Assembly: GCF_019279795.1 (NCBI RefSeq)
Contig: NC_056750.1
Location: forward strand, 700,311,721-700,375,720
Length of the DNA: 64,000 nt
Direction: 5' to 3'
From: Protopterus annectens
Taxonomy: Eukaryota > Chordata > Ceratodontiformes > Protopteridae
In this document: piece by piece, positions 34,081-43,499 of the stretch
Numbering within the stretch: the first letter of the stretch is position 1
Layout of the letters: every line of letters starts with the position of its first letter
Translations under genes and position numbers: made by a program
The notes under the pieces: generated by a model
The model's database searches: none
The model's input: only the letters and a program-made list of their open reading frames with translations
Told to the model about the DNA's origin: nothing

Positions 34081-34800
34081 GGATTTAAACTTAGTTTTAG
34101 CATCTTTGATTCTCCCTCCCTTTGAACCTGCGGCCTCCTGTTCCTTGAAGTTACTTTCCTGGAAGACACTATTCCTAATCGCCATTACGTCGGCTAGGGG
34201 TGTATCTGAACTTCATGCCCTCTGTATTCGCCCTCCTTATTTAGTGTTCCACAAAGACAGGGTTTCTCTAAGAACTATCCCGACTTTTTTACCCAAAGTG
34301 GCTTCTCAGACAAATTTAAATCAATCTATTGATCTTCCAGTTTTCTTTCCTAATTATTCAAACAGGGCAGAGCAAAAACTACATTGTCTGAACGTTTGTC
34401 AGCTCCGCTTCTATCTGGACAGAACTAAACAAGTCAGGAAATCTGATAAACTCTTTTTATCTTATGCTGAGAGTAGAAAGGGCCTTCCGGTATCTAAAGT
34501 AACCCTGTCTAGGTGGCTGTCTTCTGTGATTACCAGTATGTATCAATTCAGAGGTAAAGAATTGCCTTCTAGGCCAAGAGCCAATTCAAAAAGAGCGTTG
34601 GCTACATCTACAGCTTTTCAAGCTAGATTACCAATAGACACTATCTGTGCGGCTGCCACATGGGCCTCTCCTCATACTTTCGTTACACATTACAAATTGG
34701 ACATGGTCTCCAGAAGCAGGGCAAATTTTGGTTCCACCATTCTCAAGAGTCTGTACCAATGAGCCACCCAGGATGAAGGTGCTAGGGACGCGGTCCCATC

Positions 34801-34898
34801 CAGCAAGAATGAAGGCGAGATTGACAACTTAACATGGAGAAGTTATGTACCTACCATAACGTTCCATGTTAGTCGTCTTCTCTCGCCTTCTTTCTTGC
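34801..34898 (+). repeat. D6 internal complementary region (ICR)
   Basis: GAATGAAGGCGAGATTGACAACTTAACAT matches the inverse of the left end. ACCTACCATAACGTTCCATGTTAGTCGTCTTC matches the inverse of the right end. The junction between them is GGAGAAGTT, that is AACTTCTCC then ATGTTAAG. Confidence 0.92.
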
Positions 34899-35098
34899 AT
34901 CCCACCCACCATCCCCCTAGCCTGGACAGACCGAGAGGTTTTTTCCCCTTCTTACAGGGAACCTTATCTTGCACTATTCCTAGCTCAGACATTTGGTCTT
35001 GGGTAGATACAGCTTCAGGTAGTGATATTTGGGGAGTTCTTCCTTCTCCTCCTCCACCTCAGAGGGGAGACTGAATTGGCTATGGTTTCTTAGCTACC

Positions 35099-35284
35099 AA
35101 ACGAGATCTGGGTAGTTACCGCCTAGCATCATGGGATATAGGGTTGCCTCGAGCCGGTAAAATTAGCTCTCTAGCTTTAGTATAGGCCGAGTCGGAGCCG
35201 AGGTTCGGCTCCGAACCCATCCAGCAAGAAAGAAGGTGAGAGAAGACAACTAACATGGAACGTTATGGTAGGTACTTAACTTCC
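35099..35284 (-). repeat. D6 right inverted terminal repeat
   Basis: Inverse of 25161-25316, from AAACGAGATCTGGGTAG, with about 30 extra outer bases ending GGTAGGTACTTAACTTCC. Confidence 0.93.
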
Positions 35285-36170
35285 TTTACAGGACTTGCTT
35301 CATGCCCAGTAGAAAGGCTCCAAAAGATCAGATCACAAGTCAGCCATACTATTCAGAACAGAAGTGTTCCAGCCAGACTAATTCTACAGACCCTAGGCTC
35401 GATGGCAGCCTCAATTACTCTAGTTCCCTTAGCCAGATATCGCATACAAATTCTCCAGTGACTTCTAGCCTCTCAGTGGTCCTTAATAAATCAGCCTTTG
35501 TCGCGTCACATCTTGATAGTCAATTTCTGCAAACAAGACCTGTTGTGGTGGCTCCATTCCAGCGAGATACTTTCGGGCCGTCATTTCATCCTTCCACAGC
35601 CCCAAGCCATAGTGACCATGGATGCTTTCCAGATAGGCTGGTTGGGGGGGGGGGCATTATCTGGGAAGGACAGTCCAAGGCACTTGGTCCCCACTGGAGG
35701 CCAATTTGCACATTGGTGTTCTACAGTTGAAGGCAGTGCTCTTAGCACTGCAAGCTTTTCAAGATGCCCTTCCCCTAGGAACAGTGGCAATCCGAATGGA
35801 CAACAAATCAGTAATCTGATGCATCAACAAACAAGGAGGAACCAAATCTTACCCACTTTTGTAGAGAAGCCCTCCAAGTTTGGCAATGGGTGATTTCATC
35901 CAACTGCTTTTTAACGGCAATGCACATTCTGGAGAGTTTGACATGGTAGCAGACAAGTTGAGCAGAACTAATCTAGTGCCTCACAACTGGTCTCATAATC
36001 CTGCCATGATGGAAGAGGTCTTCCTTCACTGGGGCCAACCTTGCTGTGATCTGTTTGCGTTCCCCCTGAACAACAAGTGCAGCAGTTACCTTACCCTGAT
36101 CCCCCCCTCCTGGGGAGTCACTGAGACGCTTTTCTCCATGATTGGCCCCCCGGTCTCCTTTTGAAGCATC
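35285..36170 (+). pseudogene. DIRS RNase H and part of the methyltransferase-like segment (D4)
   Basis: Continues D4 after D6: ILQTLGSMAASITLVPLARYRIQILQ, FCKQDLLWWLHSS, RNase H VTMDAFQIGWLGG (the Asp remains; a G run breaks the frame), then WGQPCCDLFAFPLNNKCSSYLTLIPPSWG. It stops at about 36160 and joins directly to the middle of YR (PFEASATCDLKF), so the end of the methyltransferase-like segment and the YR N-terminus are deleted. Confidence 0.84.
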
Positions 36171-36803
36171 GGCTACATGTGACTTAAAGTTTCTATGTTA
36201 GAAAACTTTATTTTTAATAGCTATCACTTCTGCAAAAAAGGTACCTGAAATTTAAGTCTTGTCCTGCAAACCTCCCTACGTAATATTTCACAAAGACAGG
36301 GTTTCCCTCGGGACTAATCCTTCCTTCTTGCCAAAGTTAGTTTCGGAATCCAGTCTCAATCAAACATTACAACTACCAATCTTTTTCCCTAATTTCTGCA
36401 GTAAAGGAGAATATTGTCTACATTTATTAGGCATTCACAGACAATTGCATTTTTATTTTCACAGAACAAAGGATTTTAAGAAATTTGACCAATTATTTGT
36501 TGCCTTTTCTTTACTTTTCTTTATGTAAGTCAGTTTCCAAGGTCACCTTAGCTAAATGGCTCAGAGATTGCATCAGGTTATCTGTCATTCAAAGGGGCTT
36601 CACTTTCCTTGCCCGGTGAAAGCCTAGTCAACTAGAGCTGTGGCAACTTCTGCAGTTTTTCATGCTAGAGCTTCTTTGGATGACATCTGTACAGCAGCTA
36701 CATGGTGGTCTCCTCATACCTATATCACTCATTACAAATTTGATCAGGTATCTAGGAGACGTGCATCATTCGGTTCGATGGTGCTTAGGAATATTCTTCC
36801 GTG
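36155..36803 (+). pseudogene. DIRS tyrosine recombinase (D4), N-terminally deleted
   Basis: From PFEASATCDLKFLC: ITSAKKVPEI (Arg to Lys), SCKPPYVIFHKDRVSLGTNPSFLP, LPIFFPNF, HRQLHFYFHRTKDFKKFD, VSKVTLAKW, STRAVATS with a TAG in place of the His, AATWWSPHTYITHYKFD with the Tyr kept, stop near 36803. Confidence 0.84.
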
Positions 36804-36854
36804 AGACCTCCCAAAATTCAGGTAGTTAGGGGCTCTGTCCCACAGTCAAGGAAC

Positions 36855-37150
36855 AGTCAAGGATTGCATGAATATTGACAACATCAGATAAAAACGTTAT
36901 GTCTTACCATAACGTTCCATCTGTGTTTATCTTCACTAATCCTTGACGTCCGCCCCACCTTCTCCAGGCCTGAGACTTAGTGGATCGAATACTCCCCAAA
37001 ACTGGCTTCATAATAGTGACACAGATCTGGTCTTGTCTTATTTACTGTCTGTCTGCCACTATCTTAGGCATATTCGATCTGAGGTAATTTAGAGGAGAGC
37101 ATTATGGGTAGAATTGATGGCAATAAAGCATACTACAAAGTTAAAATATG
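36855..37150 (+). repeat. D4 ICR and decayed right ITR
   Basis: ICR at 36855-36948: GTCAAGGATTGCATGAATATTGACAACATCAG is the decayed inverse of the D4 left end; CTTACCATAACGTTCCATCTGTG corresponds to the right end. The right ITR (about 37020-37150) has AGATCTGGTCTTG, GATCTGAGG and AGCATTATGGGTAGAATT, matching the inverse of 15561-15730. The outermost bases are not certain. Confidence 0.65.
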
Positions 37151-38740
37151 ACTGGTAAAAGTTCTCTCAGAACTGATGGGACAATAAAATTAGGAGATGG
37201 ATGTGCAATTTGCTAAAGAGATGCTAGCGCCATTGGTTATTGGGCAAAGAATCAGAATAGAGAATAGCAAAGAGAGTGATTGGTTCAAGCAGTGGAGGTT
37301 CACCCAGTTTTGAAACCCTGATTGGAGAATATTGTGATAGGCCGGCAAAGGAAGGTGTGTGCCAAAAGAGGACAGCAATTGGCTGTTTTCAGTTTTAGTG
37401 TTAGAGAGCACGAGTCATGATTATGATATGATAAAGGCTAACTAAGCTGAAAGCGCTTATATTTGGGAACTTGTGCTGTACATTTTTATAGAAACCTGTG
37501 CTTTAGGAATTTTATTACTACATTAAAGTTTTTATTTTAAGGTATTATTTGGTTCAGCCGTGGTGGTCAACAAAGAATTTTCTTACGAATTTACTGCTTC
37601 TCATTACCCCTAGTAGTGCAGCAGGGTGTTTTTTAGTTAACAACTTTTTTCTGTCTTTGCTTTCTCACTGTAATCCTCAGTGATTTCCAAGCAAGTCAAA
37701 AAATTTACAACAGCAAGAAAAAATGACGCAAAATCGTGGATGTTCTGTAAAACCAGGGTGGTTGAAAGTTCTCCCATAAACAAAATACTCATAGCCAGTC
37801 TGAAATTATCGAGCTTACAAGGCTATGAGGCTTCATTAGCCACATCAGATGTATGATGACAGTCTTGATGGTTTTCATGTTTTCTGTCTAGGCATTCAGC
37901 ATTCTTGTATTATGAACTATTGATGCCTTGGATAATAAGGTATCATAGTTATGAGATAACTTAAAATAGCTGCATTGCAAGTTTCAGGTTGAACTTGTAA
38001 ATATTATTATTACAACTCAGGCCCTAGTAATGCAATGTTTTGTTATATTTATCACCCCAAGTAACAGTATTTTCCTTTTGTGGCCTTTAAGGCCAAAAAT
38101 AAGGAAACCGTTCATATTGTTTGCATTTGTTATTGCACAATAAACAAAGAATATGTTTCAAGGTTGAAAGAAATATATTGAATGTGGAAAAAAAAATTAT
38201 ATGCATATGGCAATATGAAAGAAGCAAACCACATTGTCTCAAATTAGAATATTGAAAATAGCTAAGTTATGAATCTTTGTTTACGCCTATAATTCTGGTG
38301 ATTTTTAGTATAGTGCTGCATACATTTGAAATGGTTATTTGACATCCCCGTTTTTTAGTTTAATAAAGGGCAGTAAAGCAGAATACTAGCATGAGAAGGT
38401 AAAGCCATTTTTTATCATTTTTCAGCTTTGCTCCTGCCAACTGTAACAGCCCTGTGTATTCTGTGACCGTTAACAGGGAACTGGTGGATGTTCCTCATAT
38501 TGATCACTGCTGCAGTAGCCTGCCAAGGATATAATAGCTAGGCAGCTGCCAAAGCTTCAAGGCACCTTCCACACGTCCAAACTGTCAGGCAGATCAAGCT
38601 GAGCTGCTTTCATGGGAAAGGGGCATCATTTTCAGCTTGACCGTAGAACAGACTACCGGACCCATGGTCAGTCTTTCTTCCAGCCACAAAAAGAAAAAAA
38701 TTAGAAAACAACATTTGCCACCACAACAGCTAGCAATTAG
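37151..38740. other. Non-coding DNA after D4, CCAAT-box rich at the start
   Basis: 37210-37390 has five ATTGG (inverse CCAAT) motifs in under 200 bases. CATTAAAG lies near 37520. This could be an old promoter or LTR, but I found no matching second copy. The rest is AT-rich with nothing I can identify. Confidence 0.35.
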
Positions 38741-38752
38741 CTTCTGCCCCAG

Positions 38753-39752
38753 GTGGGTGACATAACTGTGGCCATTTGTTGTACCTCAGATCACTTATAT
38801 TTTACCCCAGATCTCTCCGGTGTAGTACCCAGAGCCACTATTCACCAGGGGGTTAGCCTCATCCTCTGTGGCTGTTGGAGTCCCCACAGCAGGCAAGGGA
38901 AGAACACTCCTGTTGCTCCTGGGAGAGTTAAAACGGAAGATTTCCCTGTTTGTCAGAATGCTGTGCCCATCCCTGTGGAACCTGCGTCTAACATTAATAA
39001 CATGGTTGGCCCCATTTTTCCTGTCAAAAAGAAACTGAACGCCAAGCATTTATCTACTCCTCCTCAATTTTCTTTGGATAGGAATAGTTTACTGGGTCTA
39101 GCTCAGGATTTAATTCAGGCTTTTGATCCTTTCTTTGAAGTAGTTTGTGGTAAAAGAAAGAGGACTTCGGCTTTTCTTAAAGAAATTCAAGATTCTGAAT
39201 CTGAACATGAAGATGCAGGGATGGACTCTGAGGAGAGCTCATTTTCTAATTCTCCCTGTGGTGGTTTCTCTTTCTTTGAAGCTATAGCTAGGATGTACCA
39301 CTGTTTTCAGTGGGAGAATACTGAGGTTTCCCAGTCTTTCAAAAAATGCCGAGTTGTTACAGAAGGATTTTCAAGAACCTACACCCATTCTTCCTGTTCT
39401 GTGTGCTTTAGAAGATTAGTGTGGTACTGCCCACAGTTTTCCTGATACTCAACCAGTTGCCCCTAAAAAGGCAGATAGGATGCACAAAGTTCCTCATTCT
39501 TTTAAATTTTTATACGCTATTCCCAAACCTGACCCAACAGCTACAGTTTTAGTTGATCCCACTGCTGATAAGCACTTGGTTAATTCCACTCCTACTTTTT
39601 CGGATAAGCATGGGAAAGTTTTTGATAGGTATGGGGAAGTCAATTATTATGCAACTTTGATTTTTCAGAATTTTGAATTGTCGGGTTCATGTTATATATC
39701 AGAATATGTATGCACCTTTAAGAAGCTTTCCCAGTTAGGCACGTGTATATAA
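38753..39752 (+). pseudogene. Gag-like relic of a divergent DIRS family
   Basis: A 230-aa frame (38753-39445) has VKKKLNAKHLSTPP, KRKRTSAFLKEIQDSESEHEDAG (basic then acidic, as in DIRS gag) and a serine-rich EESSFSNSPCGGFSFFEAI block. A second frame (39480-39752) has HKVPHSFKFLYAIPKPDP, DPTADKHLVNSTPTFSDKHGKVFDRYGEVNYYATLIF. That corresponds in order to the NKEFRVMDRYGKQMFSSATF core of D6 but is too different to be the same family. No ITR was found. Assignment is by motif order only. Confidence 0.6.
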
Positions 39753-39950
39753 CTACTGATCACATGCATGCAAGAGTGCCATTTTGTAGTGAGCTGCAGA
39801 GGTGTAAGCATGCATGTGTGAGTAGTAGTCAGTTTGTTTATATTTTATGTTGTTGCTATCCATCTTCATGTGCTTGTATGTAATAAAGTGTATAAACAAA
39901 CATCTGAGCTGCTTCGTCTTATCTAGCTATACAATGCGAGCGACACATAT
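39743..39950 (+). repeat. Possible solo LTR
   Basis: About 200 bp starting TGTATATAAC and ending near GAGCGACACA, with AATAAAG about 60 bases before the end and TCTTATCTAGCTATACA. The TG...CA ends and poly(A) signal fit an LTR. No convincing target duplication or partner LTR is present, so this is a guess. Confidence 0.25.
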
Positions 39951-40019
39951 GTTAACTCATTACAGCCAAGTGCGCCTGCAGGCGTTTCTGCAAAAAAGAG
40001 GTCATTGTTCCCCTCTACT

Positions 40020-40640
40020 CATAACTCATTAGACCAATTATAGAGTACAACGCCCCTTTTTGTATGTACCTCACAAGACATCTACAACAACTGGAAAGTC
40101 CGCAGAAATACCTCACAAAGAGGATTACAGGCCTCAAACACATGCCCTACGCAGACAGCCTCAAAAATCTCCAGCTTTACTCCGTCGCATATCACCTACT
40201 TCGAGGCAGTCTTTGCCTAACATACAAAGCCATGTCAAACCCAGAGCTTTTGGACATGCTCCACTTAAAGAAATCCCAATCCCTCCGAGCTACACGCTCT
40301 AGGGACCTAAACCTTGTCACCACAATAAACAACATGCTGGAGGGATAGATTCCTGTCACAGAGACTTCCCATACTGTTGAACAAACTACCTATATATATC
40401 AAACAAAGCTCCTCATTAGCACGCTTTAAGAAAAAGCTGCTTTTCCTAAAGCTGTAGATCTGAGGCTGTGACTCCTCACCTACCCATAATTCCTTCCTCT
40501 TCACTGAAGTACCTTAGATATGCCGCCTGGTTTTTAAGATGTAATTTTCTAAGGGCTCTGATTTTTTTTCATGATAAGTGATGATTATTTCTATTTTTAT
40601 AATACAGATTTCACGTTCCCCAACTTTTTCTAGCTTTGTA
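40020..40640 (+). mobile_element. LINE-b, CR1-like 3' fragment
   Basis: Plus-strand remnant of the C-terminal RT region: RPIIEYNAPF, YLTRHLQQLE, QKYLTKRITGLKHMPYADSLKNLQLYSVAYHLLRG, LCLTYKAMSNPELLDMLHLKKSQSLRATRSRDLN, then LLNKLPIYIKQSSSLARFKKKLLFL (near 40380-40450) and a 3' UTR. The same protein appears in LINE-c (minus strand, 43.54-43.80 kb: YLTRHLQQLERMQNYLTKR), so both belong to one CR1-like family. 5'-truncated, as is usual for LINEs. Confidence 0.85.
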
Positions 40641-40965
40641 GAATTTGAGTAGTTAATAGGTAGTAGTTAATAGGTAGTAGTCACTAGTAATAGTAGTATT
40701 AATATTATTAGGTTTGCAAAGTGTGCTGTGAGAATTTTATCTTAATTAGGTATTAATTAAATAGTTGGATAAGGAGCTTTGTTTTCTGTAGTTATTAGAG
40801 TGAAATACTTGTACATTTCTTTTAACTATAGTTTGAAATAAATAGATAAGCAGTTCGATGAGTAGTATTTTCTTACAGTTCTTAGAGTAGAGCACTTGCA
40901 CTTTTCTTTGGAAGAAAGTTTGAACGTTTTGTACAAGTATAGTGGTGGTGGTTTTACAGTGATGT

Positions 40966-43135
40966 CTGACAAGACCCAAGGCTTTAAGAAGTGCATGGCT
41001 TGTAGACATAAAACTCCATCTGAAGACTCTTACTTTTTATGTGTTTGTTGTTTGAGCACTGTTTACCTTGAGGAAAATTGTATTATTTATGCTTCTTTTG
41101 GCAGTAGGGCTATTCAGTCAAAAAGAAAAATTCATCTTAAAAGATTTGCTTCCTCTCAGACAGGGTCTTCTTTCTCTCATCCCTCAATATCTGTTATTAG
41201 ACCAGCTTCAGCTTTCCTGGCTATGAAAATAGATAAGGAAAAGGCTAGAGAGAGGGAAGTATAAAGAAAACTCTAAAGAAAGAGAAAGATCTGAGGACAA
41301 GAGAGTAGAGAAGCCTAGAAAAAGTTCTCCAGATCGAATAGATTCTTTTGTTCTAGCACCTAAGACTCGGAGGATGTCAGATTCACTGGCCATTCTGATC
41401 TCCCTCTCCTCACCTAAGATTTTCCCCAAACTCAGTGAATCCAAGAGTCCACTCACCCATTCTGCAAGAGAGAGACTGTATTCCAGATTTTGCTGGTAAT
41501 GTCTTTTAGGTCTGTCTGGTCCCTTGAAAGCTTTAACAAGATGGATGTCGATTTGAATGATGCGAGGATTCCTGAGGACACAAATCCAACTAGGGAATTT
41601 CCCCAGTGCTGTCCCCATGGGATACTCCTGGTAGAGGTCCACCCCTTATCCCTCCATTGTTCTCTCTGGTTCTGGTCCAGCCATTGGATTCAGTCAAAAC
41701 CTCCCCTGTGCACCTCAATTGGAGCCAACAACTTGAAGGACTTCAGCTTAGTCAACATGTCTTACTCTCTACTCCAGTTCTTTCAGATCGAGAGTAGTCT
41801 CAGAGCTGAAGTGTTGGTGCTGGGGCTCCAGCAGTGAAGTTGACCCCAAAGTGTTTGCAGCTCTTTTTCTTTCTTTCTCAGGGTTTTTGCTCTAGATAGA
41901 GCTTGTCCGAGGGCAGCTCCAGAGATCATTCCAATTGGGGCTGGGATTGTCCCTTCATCTTCAGATGGGTGGGACATTCCCATGGCTCTGATTGTCATGT
42001 CGACCTTTAAGGAGTTTGAATAGATTTTGACTACGCCAAGAAATTAAGTGCATCCTTCAAGCTTGGATGAGGCACAACTTCAGAGACAATCGGTGCATTT
42101 ATACCTAGAGAAAACTCACCACTCAAGTTCCCAGACTGATACACCCTGTTTCCTGAGATTTTCTGGATACAACTTAAAAACAGACAGTTGAAAGGACCAC
42201 CATGAACAGAGCACAGATTTCACATAAAGACTTTTTAATGCAACAACGCCAATAAAATATATATATATACACACAAACATAAGTTTTGCCCTCAGGAACT
42301 TGGCACTCTAACTGGGATTTGAGTTCAGCTTCGGGGTTGAGACCCATCACTTCCAAGGTAACTATCCTCTTTGAGGATAGCACGCCACCTATGGAGCTAA
42401 TGGTGACTTCAGCCTTTGAGGCTTTTGAAGGGGTTCTAGCAATTCAAAGGGAAATGTTGCTTCCATCACGTTTGGTTCCATCTGAACCCCAGGAGGACTC
42501 TGCTTCTGCTTCCCATCACCATGTAAGACAAGGACAGTCAGTACCACAGGCTTCTCAGGCTGCATGCTACAATAGCTTGCAGTCTGATTAACAACCTTCT
42601 GATCTCCCACCAGAACCACTTCATAAAAAACAGACCTGCAAGTGGAACCACATGCTCTTCTCTAGATTCTTTCACTGAATAGATGGACTTGGGTGAAGGC
42701 TCCCCTACATCCCCCTGAGAATGTCACCTTTGGTGAGATCCTTGTATTAATGAAGGAAAGAGGGGGATGGCCCACTGATAATCATTCACTAGATGAGTCT
42801 GTCTTTCTGGAAGCCTTTGGTTATGGCTCGGCATCTTCTTAGGTGGTGCCACCCACTGACCCTCTCATTGACTTTGTAGATCAACAGGCATGGAAGGACC
42901 CTGACATGGTGGAACCCATCTCCAAAAACCATGACAGGATATTAGCAGCACCAAAGGAAAGAAAGTATTGGAGCGAAGGTCCACTGGTGGATGCAATGGT
43001 GGTAGCCACAGCCACTAAAAAGAACTGTCAGAGAAAAGTTCCTCAGTCCATCACCCTAACAGGGATTCTAGGGCTATGGACCATTTTGGGAAACAATTGT
43101 ATGCTTCAGCAACTTTTCTACTTAGAACACTTGTA
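40966..43135 (+). pseudogene. DIRS gag (D7), with the rest of the element missing
   Basis: ATG near 40963, SDKTQGFKKCMACRHKTPSEDSYFLCVCCLSTVYLEENC: the cysteine module with the last pair damaged (CIIY). A Lys/Glu/Arg-rich linker follows (DKEKAREREV, near 41240), then PPMELMVTSAFEAFEG (42390), PPTDPLIDFVDQQAWKDPDMVEP (42850), PLVDAMVVATATKKN and a stretch matching FGKQLYASATFLLRTL at 43080-43130, where LINE-c interrupts. No left ITR was seen upstream (40640-40960 is AT-rich). The 3' half may lie beyond the window. Confidence 0.75.
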
Positions 43136-43499
43136 GGTTCATAGGTATGGACTAAGCTAATGGCCCTGGAGCCTTTACAAGCCTAGCCCATAGGATTACC
43201 CTGGAATCGTGCCACCCGACCTTAGTTCCCAGTGTCTGTCGAGTAGAGCCACTGGAGTGATCCCAGAGGTGAATTTTCTATTTCCCATCCACTCATCAAG
43301 ATCTCTTTTGAAGAGGGCCAGTGAGGTGCTCTGTTTGACATGTATGGAAGTCTATTTCATAGCATGGGCAGTTTCTGGGTTATGAACCTGTCCTTCCAGC
43401 GTGTTCTGTTGATTGTGGCAATGAGGTTGAGGTCTCTGGAGCATGTGGTATGGAGGAATTGGGATTTCTTTAGCTGTAGCATTTCTAACAGAGCTGGGT

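Larger units (their letters stand above)
29869..34762 (+). pseudogene. DIRS tyrosine recombinase (D6), split by LINE-a
   Basis: First exon-like block 29869-30218: ASLKSSTRRIYASKWQRFSFW, VKVQLAAISSFHIG, RRPPIKD, a C-rich run, then WDL. LINE-a lies at 30219-34080. The second block 34081-34762 continues NLVLASLILPPFEPAAS, ITSARGVSELHAL, FHKDRVSLRTIP, LPVFFPNYSN, RFYLDRTKQVRKSD, VSKVTLSRW, RANSKRALATS, AATWAS, THYKLDMVSR, stop. Catalytic Arg is Gly and HxxR His is Asn; the Tyr remains. The second block is a clean 228-aa frame. Confidence 0.88.
25161..35284 (+). mobile_element. DIRS copy D6, with a LINE inside its YR gene
   Basis: A 6.3-kb DIRS element plus a 3.86-kb LINE insert (30219-34080). 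Left ITR 25161-25316, gag, RT/RNase H/methyltransferase-like part, YR split by the LINE, ICR 34801-34898, right ITR 35099-35284. It lies between RT and RNase H of D4. Reading D4 across the gap sets the right end at ...GGTACTTAACTTCC (35284). Closest in ITR and gag to D11 and D1. Confidence 0.92.
15560..37150 (+). mobile_element. DIRS copy D4, old, carrying D5, a SINE and D6
   Basis: One DIRS element in three blocks: left ITR (15561-15730), leader-gag-RT (21818-25160) and RNase H to right ITR (35285-about 37150). D5 sits between the first two blocks and D6 between the last two. Rejoining across D6 gives an unbroken protein reading, GAVLNIVYRTCFMPSRKA, whose length matches the same region of D9. 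About 5.5 kb of D4 itself remains. It has lost a segment between the methyltransferase-like part and YR, and carries many stops. Confidence 0.88.
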
